Source of the DNA: Thermoflavifilum aggregans
GTDB taxonomy: Bacteria; Bacteroidota; Bacteroidia; Chitinophagales; Chitinophagaceae
Assembly (NCBI RefSeq): GCF_002797735.1
Contig: NZ_PGFG01000001.1
Location: forward strand, 2,522,001-2,586,000
Direction of reading: 5' to 3'
DNA: 64,000 nt
Shown: in pieces, positions 34,032-41,925 of the stretch
Layout of the letters: every line of letters begins with the position of its first letter
Position numbering within the stretch: position 1 is the stretch's first letter
Notes under the pieces: generated by a model
What the model was told of the DNA's origin: nothing
Database searches by the model: none
What the model saw: the letters and a program-made list of their open reading frames with translations, nothing else
Program-made: the position numbers and the translations under genes

Positions 34032-34310
34032 ATGTTACACAATTTTGCACACGGGGATTTGCTGATGCTGTTCAGCGAAGGCCATCTGTTTGTGATTGCA
34101 CTGATAGCTTTATTGCTGTTTGGTGGCAAAAAAATCCCTGAACTCATGCGTGGGCTGGGTAGCGGTATCCGGGAGTTTAACGATGCCAAAAACAATGTTC
34201 GTCGTGAAATAGAAGACAGCATTCGGAAAGATGCTACGGCCACTCCTACCTCGTCACAGCCGACCAGCAATCCGACGGTGAGTTCCACCAATCCCTCTTC
34301 CGGACAATAA
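34032..34310 (+). CDS. tatA: Twin-arginine translocase subunit TatA/TatE
   Basis: 92 residues. One N-terminal membrane helix ([22 protein letters not shown]) contains the conserved FGGKKIPEL hinge, followed by the amphipathic helix [23 protein letters not shown] and a Ser/Thr/Pro-rich tail. TatA oligomerises to form the pore for folded Tat substrates. tatC is not in the window. A 6-bp hairpin (34317-34333) follows the stop but lacks an adjacent T-run, so termination there is doubtful. Confidence 0.93.
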   Translation: MLHNFAHGDLLMLFSEGHLFVIALIALLLFGGKKIPELMRGLGSGIREFNDAKNNVRREIEDSIRKDATATPTSSQPTSNPTVSSTNPSSGQ

Positions 34311-34364
34311 TCTATCCCTGATATCCGATCAGGAAGAGGTATTTTTTCACCAAATACCCGCACA

Positions 34365-35810
34365 TTGTCTGTTTTCAGAAATGTACAGGAATATCATACG
34401 CGTTTACTGACAGGAGAAATCACCTGTGAGCAGGTGGTATATGCATACATTGACCGCATTGCTTCGCACGCGAAGCTGAATGCTTTCATCCATGTATATG
34501 CTGAAGAAGCACTCCATCGTGCCCGAGCCATTGATGCCCGCATTCAACGTGAGCATACGCTGAAACGCCTTACAGGCGTTGTGTTTGGTATCAAGGATGT
34601 CATTGCCTATGCCCATCATCCGCTTACTGCAGCATCCCACATGCTGAAGGATTTCAGATCAACATATTCTGCTACGGCCGTTGAGCGCCTGCTTCGGGAA
34701 GAAGCGATCATCATCGGCTCGCTGAACTGCGACGAATTTGCCATGGGTTCCAGCACGGAAAACTCATGGTTTGGACCTACCCTGCACCCCCTCAACCCTG
34801 ATTATGTACCCGGAGGATCATCAGGAGGCAGCGCAGCAGCCGTAAGCGCCGACCTCTGCATGCTTGCACTGGGTAGTGATACCGGAGGCTCCGTCAGGCA
34901 ACCGGCTGATTTCTGTGGCATCATTGGCTTGAAACCTACCTACGGAAGGATCTCAAGACATGGATTGATTGCATATGCTTCTTCTTTTGATCAGATAGGA
35001 ATTTTTGGCAAGAATATTGCTGATGTGGCAACAACACTGGAAGTAATTGCCGGTCCTGATGAGTTTGATAGTACTGCCAGCCCATTACCGGTTGAGTCCT
35101 ATCAACCTCCTACCGACCCGGAGCCACAGGGCATCAAACTGGCTTACATGAAGGAAGCCCTGGATCATCCCAGCCTGGATCGGGAAATTAAATCAAACAT
35201 TGAAAAGCTCATCGACTGGCTCATTCAGAAGGGACATATTGCAAATGCCGTGCATTTTAACTATCTTGACGTCATCGCACCCGCCTATTATGTGCTTACT
35301 ACAGCGGAAGCGTCGGCAAATCTGGCCAGATATGACGGCGTGCGATACGGATACAGGGCATCAACGGAAGAGGGTGCCTCACTTGACATCTGCTACCGGA
35401 AAACCCGCTCCGAAGGATTCGGAAAAGAAGTAAAACGACGGATCCTGCTTGGTACCTATGTGCTGAGTGAAGGATATTACGACGCTTATTACACCAAAGC
35501 CCAGCAGGTAAGGCGTTTGGTGGCTGAGGAGGCTTATCGGATATTAAATGAATACACCTGTTTGCTGATACCTACCTTCCCCACCACTGCCTTCCGGCTC
35601 GGAGAAAATACAGACGATCCTGTAAAAATGTATCTGGGTGATTTATATACTGTTTTTGCAAACCTGGCCGGGCTACCAGCTATTTCTATCCCGTTGTTCA
35701 GGCATAGCAATGGCCTGCCCTTCGGTTTACAACTGGTTGCAGGCCGGTTTCAGGAAAAAAAATTACTGGAAATAGCAGCGTATTTATTGTCACATAGGTC
35801 ATCCACTTGA
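34365..35810 (+). CDS. gatA: Asp-tRNA(Asn)/Glu-tRNA(Gln) amidotransferase subunit A
   Basis: 481 residues from the TTG at 34365. The amidase signature domain is clear. The catalytic Lys is in VVFGIKDVIAY, and Ser-Ser-Gly motifs occur in YVPGGSSGGSAAAVSA and LGSDTGGSVRQPADFCG, which carry the cis-Ser and nucleophilic Ser of the Ser-cisSer-Lys triad. GLKPTYGRISRHGL and the tRNA-related C-terminal part (SEGYYDAYYTKAQQVRRLV) complete it. It releases ammonia from glutamine for transamidation of mischarged tRNA. No in-frame ATG exists before the conserved FRNVQEYHTRLL region, so TTG is the likely start. gatB and gatC are not in the window. Confidence 0.93.
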   Translation: MSVFRNVQEYHTRLLTGEITCEQVVYAYIDRIASHAKLNAFIHVYAEEALHRARAIDARIQREHTLKRLTGVVFGIKDVIAYAHHPLTAASHMLKDFRSTYSATAVERLLREEAIIIGSLNCDEFAMGSSTENSWFGPTLHPLNPDYVPGGSSGGSAAAVSADLCMLALGSDTGGSVRQPADFCGIIGLKPTYGRISRHGLIAYASSFDQIGIFGKNIADVATTLEVIAGPDEFDSTASPLPVESYQPPTDPEPQGIKLAYMKEALDHPSLDREIKSNIEKLIDWLIQKGHIANAVHFNYLDVIAPAYYVLTTAEASANLARYDGVRYGYRASTEEGASLDICYRKTRSEGFGKEVKRRILLGTYVLSEGYYDAYYTKAQQVRRLVAEEAYRILNEYTCLLIPTFPTTAFRLGENTDDPVKMYLGDLYTVFANLAGLPAISIPLFRHSNGLPFGLQLVAGRFQEKKLLEIAAYLLSHRSST

Positions 35811-35854
35811 GAGTTTTTGTGCTGGTTAAATATGGTTTTATTAAAAGTTGAATT

Positions 35855-37024
35855 ATGCATGTATGGAAAATGAATCTCCTGTTTGTGTTGATGCTGCCCG
35901 GCCTCACAGCCCGTAGCATGTCTCTGCTGACAGATACCACCCGGAATTCCATGAAAAGAGACACAGTCATTTCATTAAATGAATACAGCGATGCCAATGC
36001 TGCCTCGGATGATCAGCCGGATATCATCAGTCTGGCTGCGCCTCTTTCGGCCGGAGCCAGTATTCTCACCGGCAATCTGAATAGTTATGTTTCACGCTTC
36101 ATTTCCCGGTACTGGGCCGAAAACCGCAACCATCTGCAGGCTATTCAGCTCAAAAGTCCACCTTATTTCAAGGTGATTGACCAGATTTTTTCCAAATACG
36201 GGATTCCAAAAGAACTGCGCTATCTGGCTGTGATTGAATCAGAATTAAATCCTAATGCCGTATCAAAAGTGGGCGCTGTAGGTCTGTGGCAGCTGATGGC
36301 AGGCACAGCCCGGCTGTTAGGCTTAACGGTGAACCGACATCGGGATGATCGGAGAAATGTATACAAATCTACGGTGGCAGCCGCGAAATATCTTGCCGAT
36401 TTGTATGACACCTTTCACGACTGGATTCTGGTAGTGGCTGCCTATAATTGCGGACCTGTGGCAGTATTGGATGCTATGCAGAAAAGTGGTAGCAGTAATT
36501 TTTTCGATCTCGAAAAATATCTTCCATCTGAAACACGCAGCCATGTCATGCGCTTTCTGGCAACAGCCTATACCTTAGGACGGGTTTCTTCATTCTTCGG
36601 ATTGGATGAAACTCAAACAGATGGTGATGATCTGTCATCCGATCGGACTGCTGTTACGGATATTCAAAGCTTATCCCTTACAGGCCGCTATGCCCTGCCC
36701 GTGATTGCACAATTTCTCGAAATAGACATTAATACTTTAAAACGACTAAATCCCGATTGGGACAAACAGTCGGCCAATAATACTTTAAGCCTGAATTTAC
36801 CAGCCGATAAAATGAGCTTGTTTAAATCCCGCCAGCAAGCCATTCTGAACGAATCACAGCAATTGTTTCTGGAAAACAACAGGCTTGAAATGAATGCAAA
36901 GCAAGCCTACACGGCTACCCGAAAACAAGTACAGCCAACTGCTCCCAAAAGGCGCACCACCAGCGTAAAAGCACGGGTAAGCAGATCAACTGCTTCCTCA
37001 CATACACATAAAAAAGCCTCCTGA
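35855..37024 (+). CDS. Lytic murein transglycosylase, MltD-like
   Basis: 389 residues with an N-terminal signal sequence (MNLLFVLMLPGLTA region). The SLT/GEWL domain (about 105-230) shows YGIPKELRYLAVIESELNPNAVSKVGAVGLWQLMAGTARLLG, where the Glu of ESEL is the catalytic acid, then VVAAYNCGPVAVLDAM. A degenerate LysM-like segment follows (ALPVIAQFLEIDINTLKRLNPDW), and the tail is basic (RRTTSVKARVSRSTASSHTHKKAS). It cleaves glycan strands of peptidoglycan in the periplasm to 1,6-anhydro-muropeptides. The stop codon lies inside the loop of a strong terminator hairpin. Confidence 0.9.
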   Translation: MHVWKMNLLFVLMLPGLTARSMSLLTDTTRNSMKRDTVISLNEYSDANAASDDQPDIISLAAPLSAGASILTGNLNSYVSRFISRYWAENRNHLQAIQLKSPPYFKVIDQIFSKYGIPKELRYLAVIESELNPNAVSKVGAVGLWQLMAGTARLLGLTVNRHRDDRRNVYKSTVAAAKYLADLYDTFHDWILVVAAYNCGPVAVLDAMQKSGSSNFFDLEKYLPSETRSHVMRFLATAYTLGRVSSFFGLDETQTDGDDLSSDRTAVTDIQSLSLTGRYALPVIAQFLEIDINTLKRLNPDWDKQSANNTLSLNLPADKMSLFKSRQQAILNESQQLFLENNRLEMNAKQAYTATRKQVQPTAPKRRTTSVKARVSRSTASSHTHKKAS

Positions 37025-37039
37025 ACCGGAGGCTTTTTT
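37010..37039. terminator. Bidirectional rho-independent terminator
   Basis: A 12-bp perfect stem (AAAAAAGCCTCC / GGAGGCTTTTTT) encloses a 6-base loop and has a T-run on both strands. It serves the transglycosylase gene on the plus strand and pgk on the minus strand, which converge here. The transglycosylase stop codon TGA (37022-37024) is the first half of the loop, so the left arm of the stem is coding sequence. Confidence 0.9.
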
Positions 37040-37066
37040 ATGTATAAAGTGTGATTTCAAAACCTG

Positions 37067-38272
37067 CTAAGCCGTTTGGCTTTCCCGAATAGCTGCAATG
37101 CCGGGAAGTATCTTTCCTTCAAAATATTCCAGCAAAGCTCCTCCACCGGTAGATACATAACTTACTTTATCTTCCAGGCCAAACTGGTGCAGGGCCGCAA
37201 CAGAATCGCCTCCGCCCACCAGTGAAAATGCGCCTGCCTGTGTGGCTTTCGCTACAGCTTCTGCTATAGCCTGCGTGCCACGCTGAAACGGAGAAAGCTC
37301 AAATACACCCATAGGCCCATTCCAAAGAATGGTTTTGGCCTGCAGGATAGCCTGTTTATACTTCTCTATGGTTTGCGGGCCAATATCAAGTCCCATCTGA
37401 TCGGCCGGAAAATGATCATGATCTACTATTTGCGTAGGTACATCCGTAGCTACCTGAGGTGCAACAACGGAATCCACAGGTAAGTAAACTTCCACGCCCT
37501 GCTTGCGGGCTTTTTGTAAAATATCAGCAGCCAGCTCAAGCTTATCTGTTTCACAAAGAGATTTACCAATTTCCTGACCCTGGGCTTTCAGAAAAGTATA
37601 TGCCATTCCACCCCCAATCACCAAACCATTTACACGGGGCAAAAGGTTGGTGATGATCCCTATTTTATCAGAAACCTTTGCTCCGCCAAGCACGGCCACA
37701 AAAGGCTTTTCTGCATGATGAAGCACGCGCTCGGCGTTTTTTACCTCAGCTTCCATCAGCAAGCCAAACATCCTGCGTTCGGGTGGGAAAAATTGTGCAA
37801 TCACAGCCGTGGAAGCATGTGCCCGATGAGCCGTGCCAAAAGCATCATTTACGTACACATCTCCAAGACTGGCAAGCTCCCGGGCAAAAGCTGGATCGCC
37901 TTTTTCTTCTTCTGGATGAAAGCGAAGATTCTCTAATAACAACACATCTCCAGGCTTCAACGCTCCTGCCTTCTGCCTAGCCGGTTCCCCAATGCAATCT
38001 GATGCAAACTGTACGTCGGCCTGCAACAACGCTGATAAATGCTTTACCAGATGCCGGAGAGAAAAACGATCTTCTGGGCCTTTCTTGGGCCTGCCAAGAT
38101 GCGACATCAGAATTACAGCTCCGCCATCATGGCGAATTTTCTGAATAGTGGGTATCGCTGCCCGCATGCGGGTATCATCGGTAATATGAAAATGATCATC
38201 AAGTGGTACGTTGAAATCAACCCGCACCAGAGCTTTATGGTTGTGAAAAGAAAACGATTGAAAATCCGGCAT
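37067..38272 (-). CDS. pgk: Phosphoglycerate kinase
   Basis: 401 residues from the ATG at 38272 (MPDFQSFSFHNHKALVRVDFNVPLDD). The open frame to 38335 would overlap gap and is rejected. Motifs are VRVDFNVP, ILMSHLGRPKKGP, LLLENLRFHPEEEKGD, VAVLGGAKVSDKIGI, GGGMAYTFLKAQG, ILWNGPMGVFE and the C-terminal FSLVGGGDSVAAL and VSTGGGALLEY. It catalyses the 1,3-bisphosphoglycerate/ADP step of glycolysis. It lies 40 bp downstream of gap on the same strand, so gap-pgk forms a glycolytic operon that ends at the terminator at 37010-37039. Confidence 0.97.
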   Translation of the reverse strand: MPDFQSFSFHNHKALVRVDFNVPLDDHFHITDDTRMRAAIPTIQKIRHDGGAVILMSHLGRPKKGPEDRFSLRHLVKHLSALLQADVQFASDCIGEPARQKAGALKPGDVLLLENLRFHPEEEKGDPAFARELASLGDVYVNDAFGTAHRAHASTAVIAQFFPPERRMFGLLMEAEVKNAERVLHHAEKPFVAVLGGAKVSDKIGIITNLLPRVNGLVIGGGMAYTFLKAQGQEIGKSLCETDKLELAADILQKARKQGVEVYLPVDSVVAPQVATDVPTQIVDHDHFPADQMGLDIGPQTIEKYKQAILQAKTILWNGPMGVFELSPFQRGTQAIAEAVAKATQAGAFSLVGGGDSVAALHQFGLEDKVSYVSTGGGALLEYFEGKILPGIAAIRESQTA

Positions 38273-38312
38273 AGCAAATGACGTTGGAAAATGATAAAAA
38301 GATAAAAAATAT

Positions 38313-39329
38313 TTACTGCTTGATGAGCCGGGCAAAATATTTCAGCGTGCGCACCAGCTGTGACACATAACTCATTTCATTATCATACCATGCCACGGTT
38401 TTCACCAGTTGCTGATCGCCCTGCGTCAGTACTTTGGTCTGCGTAGCATCGAACAATGAACCATAGGTCATGCCAATGATATCGCTGCTGACAATTTCAT
38501 CTTCCGTATAGCCAAAACTCTCATTGGAAGCGGCTTTCATGGCTGCGTTAACTTCTTCAACAGTAACCTTTTTCTTCAGGATCGTGATCAGCTCTGTCAG
38601 CGAACCGGTAATGGTGGGCACACGCTGGGCAACGCCATCCAGCTTTCCGTTGAGGTTGGGCAATACCAGGCCAATGGCTTTGGCTGCACCTGTTTTGTTG
38701 GGCACAATGTTCATGGCAGCGGCACGGGCACGGCGCAAATCACCTTTGGGATGGGGTGCATCCTGGGTGTTCTGGTCATTGGTATAGGCATGAATGGTGG
38801 TCATCAATCCGGCCACAATGCCGAATTTTTCATCCAGTACCTGCGCCATGGGTGCCAAGCAGTTGGTTGTACAGGATGCACAGCTGATGATGGTTTCCGA
38901 ACCATCCAGAATATGGTGATTCACATTGAATACAATAGTTTTCAGATCACCGGTTGCAGGAGCAGAAATCACTACCTTTTTGGCTCCCCCTTTCAGATGG
39001 GCTTCAGCCTTGGTTTTATCCGTGAAATGACCGGTACATTCCAGCACCACATCCACCCCGTGCTTACCCCAGGGAATCTGTGCAGGATCCTTCTGGGCAT
39101 AAATCATGATTTCTTCTCCATTGACAATAATGGACTGATCTGTTGATTTCACCTCCTCGTGGAAACGTCCCTGAGCAGTATCATATTTCAGCAAATGAGC
39201 CAGCACAGCCGGGCTGGTCAGATCATTTATAGCCACCACATCCACATCTTCCATCTTGTAGATTTGCCGGAAAGCCAGACGGCCAATGCGTCCGAAGCCA
39301 TTGATGCCTATTTTAACTTTTTGCGCCAT
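38313..39329 (-). CDS. gap: Glyceraldehyde-3-phosphate dehydrogenase, type I
   Basis: 338 residues. The NAD-binding N-terminus is [18 protein letters not shown]. The catalytic signature [17 protein letters not shown] contains the nucleophilic Cys, followed by [35 protein letters not shown] and the C-terminal [16 protein letters not shown]. It oxidises glyceraldehyde 3-phosphate in glycolysis. A TACCTTTG box lies 34 bases upstream, and pgk follows in the same direction. Confidence 0.97.
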   Translation of the reverse strand: MAQKVKIGINGFGRIGRLAFRQIYKMEDVDVVAINDLTSPAVLAHLLKYDTAQGRFHEEVKSTDQSIIVNGEEIMIYAQKDPAQIPWGKHGVDVVLECTGHFTDKTKAEAHLKGGAKKVVISAPATGDLKTIVFNVNHHILDGSETIISCASCTTNCLAPMAQVLDEKFGIVAGLMTTIHAYTNDQNTQDAPHPKGDLRRARAAAMNIVPNKTGAAKAIGLVLPNLNGKLDGVAQRVPTITGSLTELITILKKKVTVEEVNAAMKAASNESFGYTEDEIVSSDIIGMTYGSLFDATQTKVLTQGDQQLVKTVAWYDNEMSYVSQLVRTLKYFARLIKQ

Positions 39330-39363
39330 TGTTGAAGGGATTTTATATGTGAAAAATCAGCCG

Positions 39364-39371
39364 CAAAGGTA
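39364..39371 (-). promoter_or_regulatory. Candidate promoter -7 box for gap-pgk
   Basis: The minus-strand sequence TACCTTTG is a perfect TAnnTTTG match, 34 bp before the gap ATG. No TTG is found at the expected -33 distance. It is the only such box in the 90 bp between gap and the tRNA promoter region. Confidence 0.55.
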
Positions 39372-39418
39372 CAAATTAATGCCATACACCTTTACACCGG
39401 ATTGAGAGTTCGAAATTA

Positions 39419-39450
39419 TTTGGCAGATATATGTATGACACTTAACTTTG
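39419..39450 (+). promoter_or_regulatory. Promoter of tRNA-Glu
   Basis: TTTG at 39419-39422 and TAACTTTG at 39443-39450 are 20 bp apart, an excellent promoter match. The box ends 11 bases before the mature tRNA 5' end, so transcription would start only a few bases upstream of the tRNA. Confidence 0.78.
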
Positions 39451-39461
39451 CAATCCGTTTT

Positions 39462-39533
39462 GCCGCGTTGGTCAATCGGCTAAGACGCCTCTCTTTCACG
39501 GAGGAATGACGGGTTCGACTCCCGTACGCGGTA
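39462..39533 (+). tRNA. tRNA-Glu (anticodon TTC)
   Basis: A full cloverleaf can be folded by hand: acceptor GCCGCGT/ACGCGGT, D stem GTC/GAC, anticodon stem CCTCT/GGAGG with loop CTTTCAC (anticodon TTC), and T stem ACGGG/CCCGT with loop TTCGACT. The discriminator is A at 39533, and CCA is not encoded. The first acceptor pair is a G-T (G-U) wobble and the anticodon stem closes with a T-G wobble. It marks the boundary between core genes and the AT-rich polysaccharide region. Confidence 0.9.
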
Positions 39534-39648
39534 CAAGGGTTCTACAGGCTTATCCGTTTCCCTGCATATTTTCCACTCACATCTTTACGTTCCCTGAATT
39601 TTTTACAGTATAGGCCAATTGAGTGGCTGCATCATACCCGCTTCCCAT

Positions 39649-39656
39649 TAGCTTTG
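39649..39656 (+). promoter_or_regulatory. Candidate promoter -7 box for the polysaccharide operon
   Basis: TAGCTTTG is a perfect TAnnTTTG match, 36 bp before the ATG at 39693, at the head of the tightly packed operon that runs to 48903. The nearest TTG upstream (39619-39621) is too far away (27 bp), so the -33 element is unclear. Confidence 0.5.
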
Positions 39657-39692
39657 TAAAAAAGCAGTTTGCTTAACCCGAAACAAGAAAGC

Positions 39693-40931
39693 ATGTTGAT
39701 CTCCGGCAGAAATATTGTCATTATCGGCCTCCAGCCCTGGTATACCGATATCGGAAGCAACTGCAAACATATTGCTACAATTCTGGCTACAACGAATCAA
39801 GTGCTCTATGTCAATATTCCACTAAACAGAAAACTCCTTTTGTTCAAGAAAAAATATCCGGAACTTGCCTATCACTTTGGAGTAGCTCGGGGTACCAAAC
39901 CGGCTCTGGTGCAAATCAATGATCACTTCTGGAATTTTTATCCTCCTTCCATACACGAATCTATCAACTGGATTAGGTCGGCCTATGCATTTGATAAATT
40001 AAATTTTCTGAATAATAAACGATTGGCAAGGGACATTCATTGGGCAGCTACAGAACTGGGATTTGAGAATTATTTGTTATTTAATGATAATGATATTTTC
40101 AGAGGTTATTATCTGAAAGAATTATTGCATCCTGAAATGTATATTTACTATTGCAGGGATTATTTGCGTTCAGTTCCGTATTTCAGCTATCATGCAAACA
40201 GAATAGAACCGCTTCATATCAGTAAAGCTGATCTTGCTCTTTCCAATTCGTATTATCTCGAAGATTATTTAAAACAATTCAATCCAAATAGTTTTTACAC
40301 CGGTCAGGGCTGCAACATTGAGTTATTCAATGGATACAAAACATTTGATCCCCCTGAGGATATAAAGCACATTCCACATCCCAGGATAGGATATGTGGGA
40401 AATCTATATGGGTTGAGGCTTGATGAAGAAATATTTTTTTCAATTGCAAAACATAATCCGGACTGGCAAATCATCCTAATCGGACCGGAAGATGAATCAT
40501 TCAGAAAAAGTAAACTGCATGATCTGGCAAATGTACATTTCCTGGGTAAAAAACCATTGGAAAGCCTTCCTGCCTATATTCAATCAATTGATGTTTGCCT
40601 GAATCCGCAGCGTGTAAATGAACTGACAATCGGAAACTATCCGTTGAAAGTTGACGAATATCTGGCAATGGGAAAACCGGTCGTAGCAACCCGAACACAT
40701 GCGATGAAAATGTTTGAAACATATTGTTATCTTGCTGAAAAAAAAGAAGATTTTCCGATATTGATTGAGCAGGCTTTGTATGAAAACAATCCTCTTCTTG
40801 AAGAAAAAAGGAAATCCTTCGCCAGCACACACACATGGGAACATACCGTATCTATGATATCCGAATACATTCTTCTTACGGAAAAAGGTTTATCAAAATA
40901 TCAAATGAAAGCTGCAAAAAACGAAAGCTGA
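39693..40931 (+). CDS. Glycosyltransferase, GT-B fold (family 1/4-like)
   Basis: 412 residues from the ATG at 39693 (MLISGRNIVIIGLQPWYTDIG). The TTG eight codons upstream lies only 12 bases after the promoter box and is rejected. The N-terminal half binds the acceptor. The C-terminal half has the GT-B donor-binding pattern: RIGYVGNLYGLRLDEEIFFSIA, WQIILIGPED, NVHFLGKKPLESLPAYIQSIDVCLNPQ and the acidic YPLKVDEYLAMGKPVVATR. It is soluble or peripheral on the cytoplasmic side. It begins the operon that carries the polyprenyl-phosphoryl-arabinose genes, so it probably builds the lipid-linked glycan. The donor sugar is unknown. Confidence 0.82.
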   Translation: MLISGRNIVIIGLQPWYTDIGSNCKHIATILATTNQVLYVNIPLNRKLLLFKKKYPELAYHFGVARGTKPALVQINDHFWNFYPPSIHESINWIRSAYAFDKLNFLNNKRLARDIHWAATELGFENYLLFNDNDIFRGYYLKELLHPEMYIYYCRDYLRSVPYFSYHANRIEPLHISKADLALSNSYYLEDYLKQFNPNSFYTGQGCNIELFNGYKTFDPPEDIKHIPHPRIGYVGNLYGLRLDEEIFFSIAKHNPDWQIILIGPEDESFRKSKLHDLANVHFLGKKPLESLPAYIQSIDVCLNPQRVNELTIGNYPLKVDEYLAMGKPVVATRTHAMKMFETYCYLAEKKEDFPILIEQALYENNPLLEEKRKSFASTHTWEHTVSMISEYILLTEKGLSKYQMKAAKNES

Positions 40932-40966
40932 TTTATATGCTTATTGTTAATTAAACTTCCCTTCAC

Positions 40967-41914
40967 ATGCCCATTGTTTACTTCAAAACCAGAGAAGATA
41001 AGAAAACAGCCAGGCTTGATATGCTTATCTCTCATCTACTTCTTCTCCGGCCCGCTCACTGGATCAAGAATCTTTTTCTGTTTATCCCATTGTTTTTTGC
41101 AGGTGAACTACTCAATCTGCAAAAAATATATGATGTATGTGTGGGTTGGTGTGCTTTTAGCCTGGCCGCAAGCAGTGTTTATATTTTAAATGATATCAGA
41201 GACATAGAATCTGATCGTATACATCCGGAAAAACGTTTCCGTCCGATTCCTGCAGGCAAGGTATCGGTTTCCCATGCCGTCATATTGATGTCCGTCAGCC
41301 TGATTGCCGGCTTTATAATATCTTATTTCATCTCATTAAAGTTTTTATTCATTGTCAGCCTGTACCTGCTTGTAAATATTCTTTATTCATTTGGATTAAA
41401 AAATATTTCCATTCTCGATATTCTGCTGCTTTCAGCAGGATTTAACCTACGCATCAAGGCTGGCGGTGTAGCAGCTGATATCGGTGTATCCGAATGGCTG
41501 ATGATTATGGTGTTTCTGCTGGCATTGCTGATGGCTATTGCCAAAAGAAGAGATGATTTGCTAATCAAAGCTTCCACAGGAAAAGACATGAGAAAGTCCA
41601 TCGGTGGATATAATCTCGATTTCATGAATGTGAGCCTGGCATTGGTGAGTGCTATTATCATTGTTGCGTATTTAATGTACACACTTTCTCCTGAAGTGGA
41701 ACACCGCTTCGGCACCTACCGTTTGTATTATACCGGATTGTTTGTGGTGGCTGGTATCCTGCGTTATTTGCAGATCACTTATGTGCAGAACAGCAGCGGA
41801 TCACCTACCAGAATTCTATATAAAGACCGGTTTCTACAAATCACCATTATACTCTGGTTACTAAGTTTTTATTTTCTGATTTATTTCCCGAATATTCACA
41901 TTTTTGACCGATAA
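40967..41914 (+). CDS. UbiA-family polyprenyl-phosphate phosphoribosyltransferase (DPPR synthase-like)
   Basis: 315 residues with about eight membrane helices. The first aspartate motif and adjacent residues NDIRDIESDRIHPEKRFRPI (about 79-98), together with the N-terminal LRPAHWIKNLFLF, match the branch of UbiA that transfers 5-phosphoribose from PRPP to polyprenyl phosphate (mycobacterial Rv3806c), rather than quinone or haem prenyltransferases. The second motif region is AKRRDDLL (about 190). The reaction is step 1 of polyprenyl-phosphoryl-arabinose synthesis. A DprE1 homologue and a DprE2 homologue are encoded two and three genes downstream, which supports this reading. The gap to the previous gene is 35 bp and to the next 11 bp. 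Confidence 0.87.
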   Translation: MPIVYFKTREDKKTARLDMLISHLLLLRPAHWIKNLFLFIPLFFAGELLNLQKIYDVCVGWCAFSLAASSVYILNDIRDIESDRIHPEKRFRPIPAGKVSVSHAVILMSVSLIAGFIISYFISLKFLFIVSLYLLVNILYSFGLKNISILDILLLSAGFNLRIKAGGVAADIGVSEWLMIMVFLLALLMAIAKRRDDLLIKASTGKDMRKSIGGYNLDFMNVSLALVSAIIIVAYLMYTLSPEVEHRFGTYRLYYTGLFVVAGILRYLQITYVQNSSGSPTRILYKDRFLQITIILWLLSFYFLIYFPNIHIFDR

Positions 41915-41925
41915 AAGCACAGACT

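Noticed and set aside
34317-34333. CCTGAT/ATCAGG hairpin after tatA as a terminator
   Set aside because: The stem is only 6 bp and the T-run begins about 12 bases later, so termination is not well supported.
38273-38335. Extended start for phosphoglycerate kinase
   Set aside because: It would overlap gap, and the family start MPDFQSFSFHNHKALVRVDFN lies at 38272.
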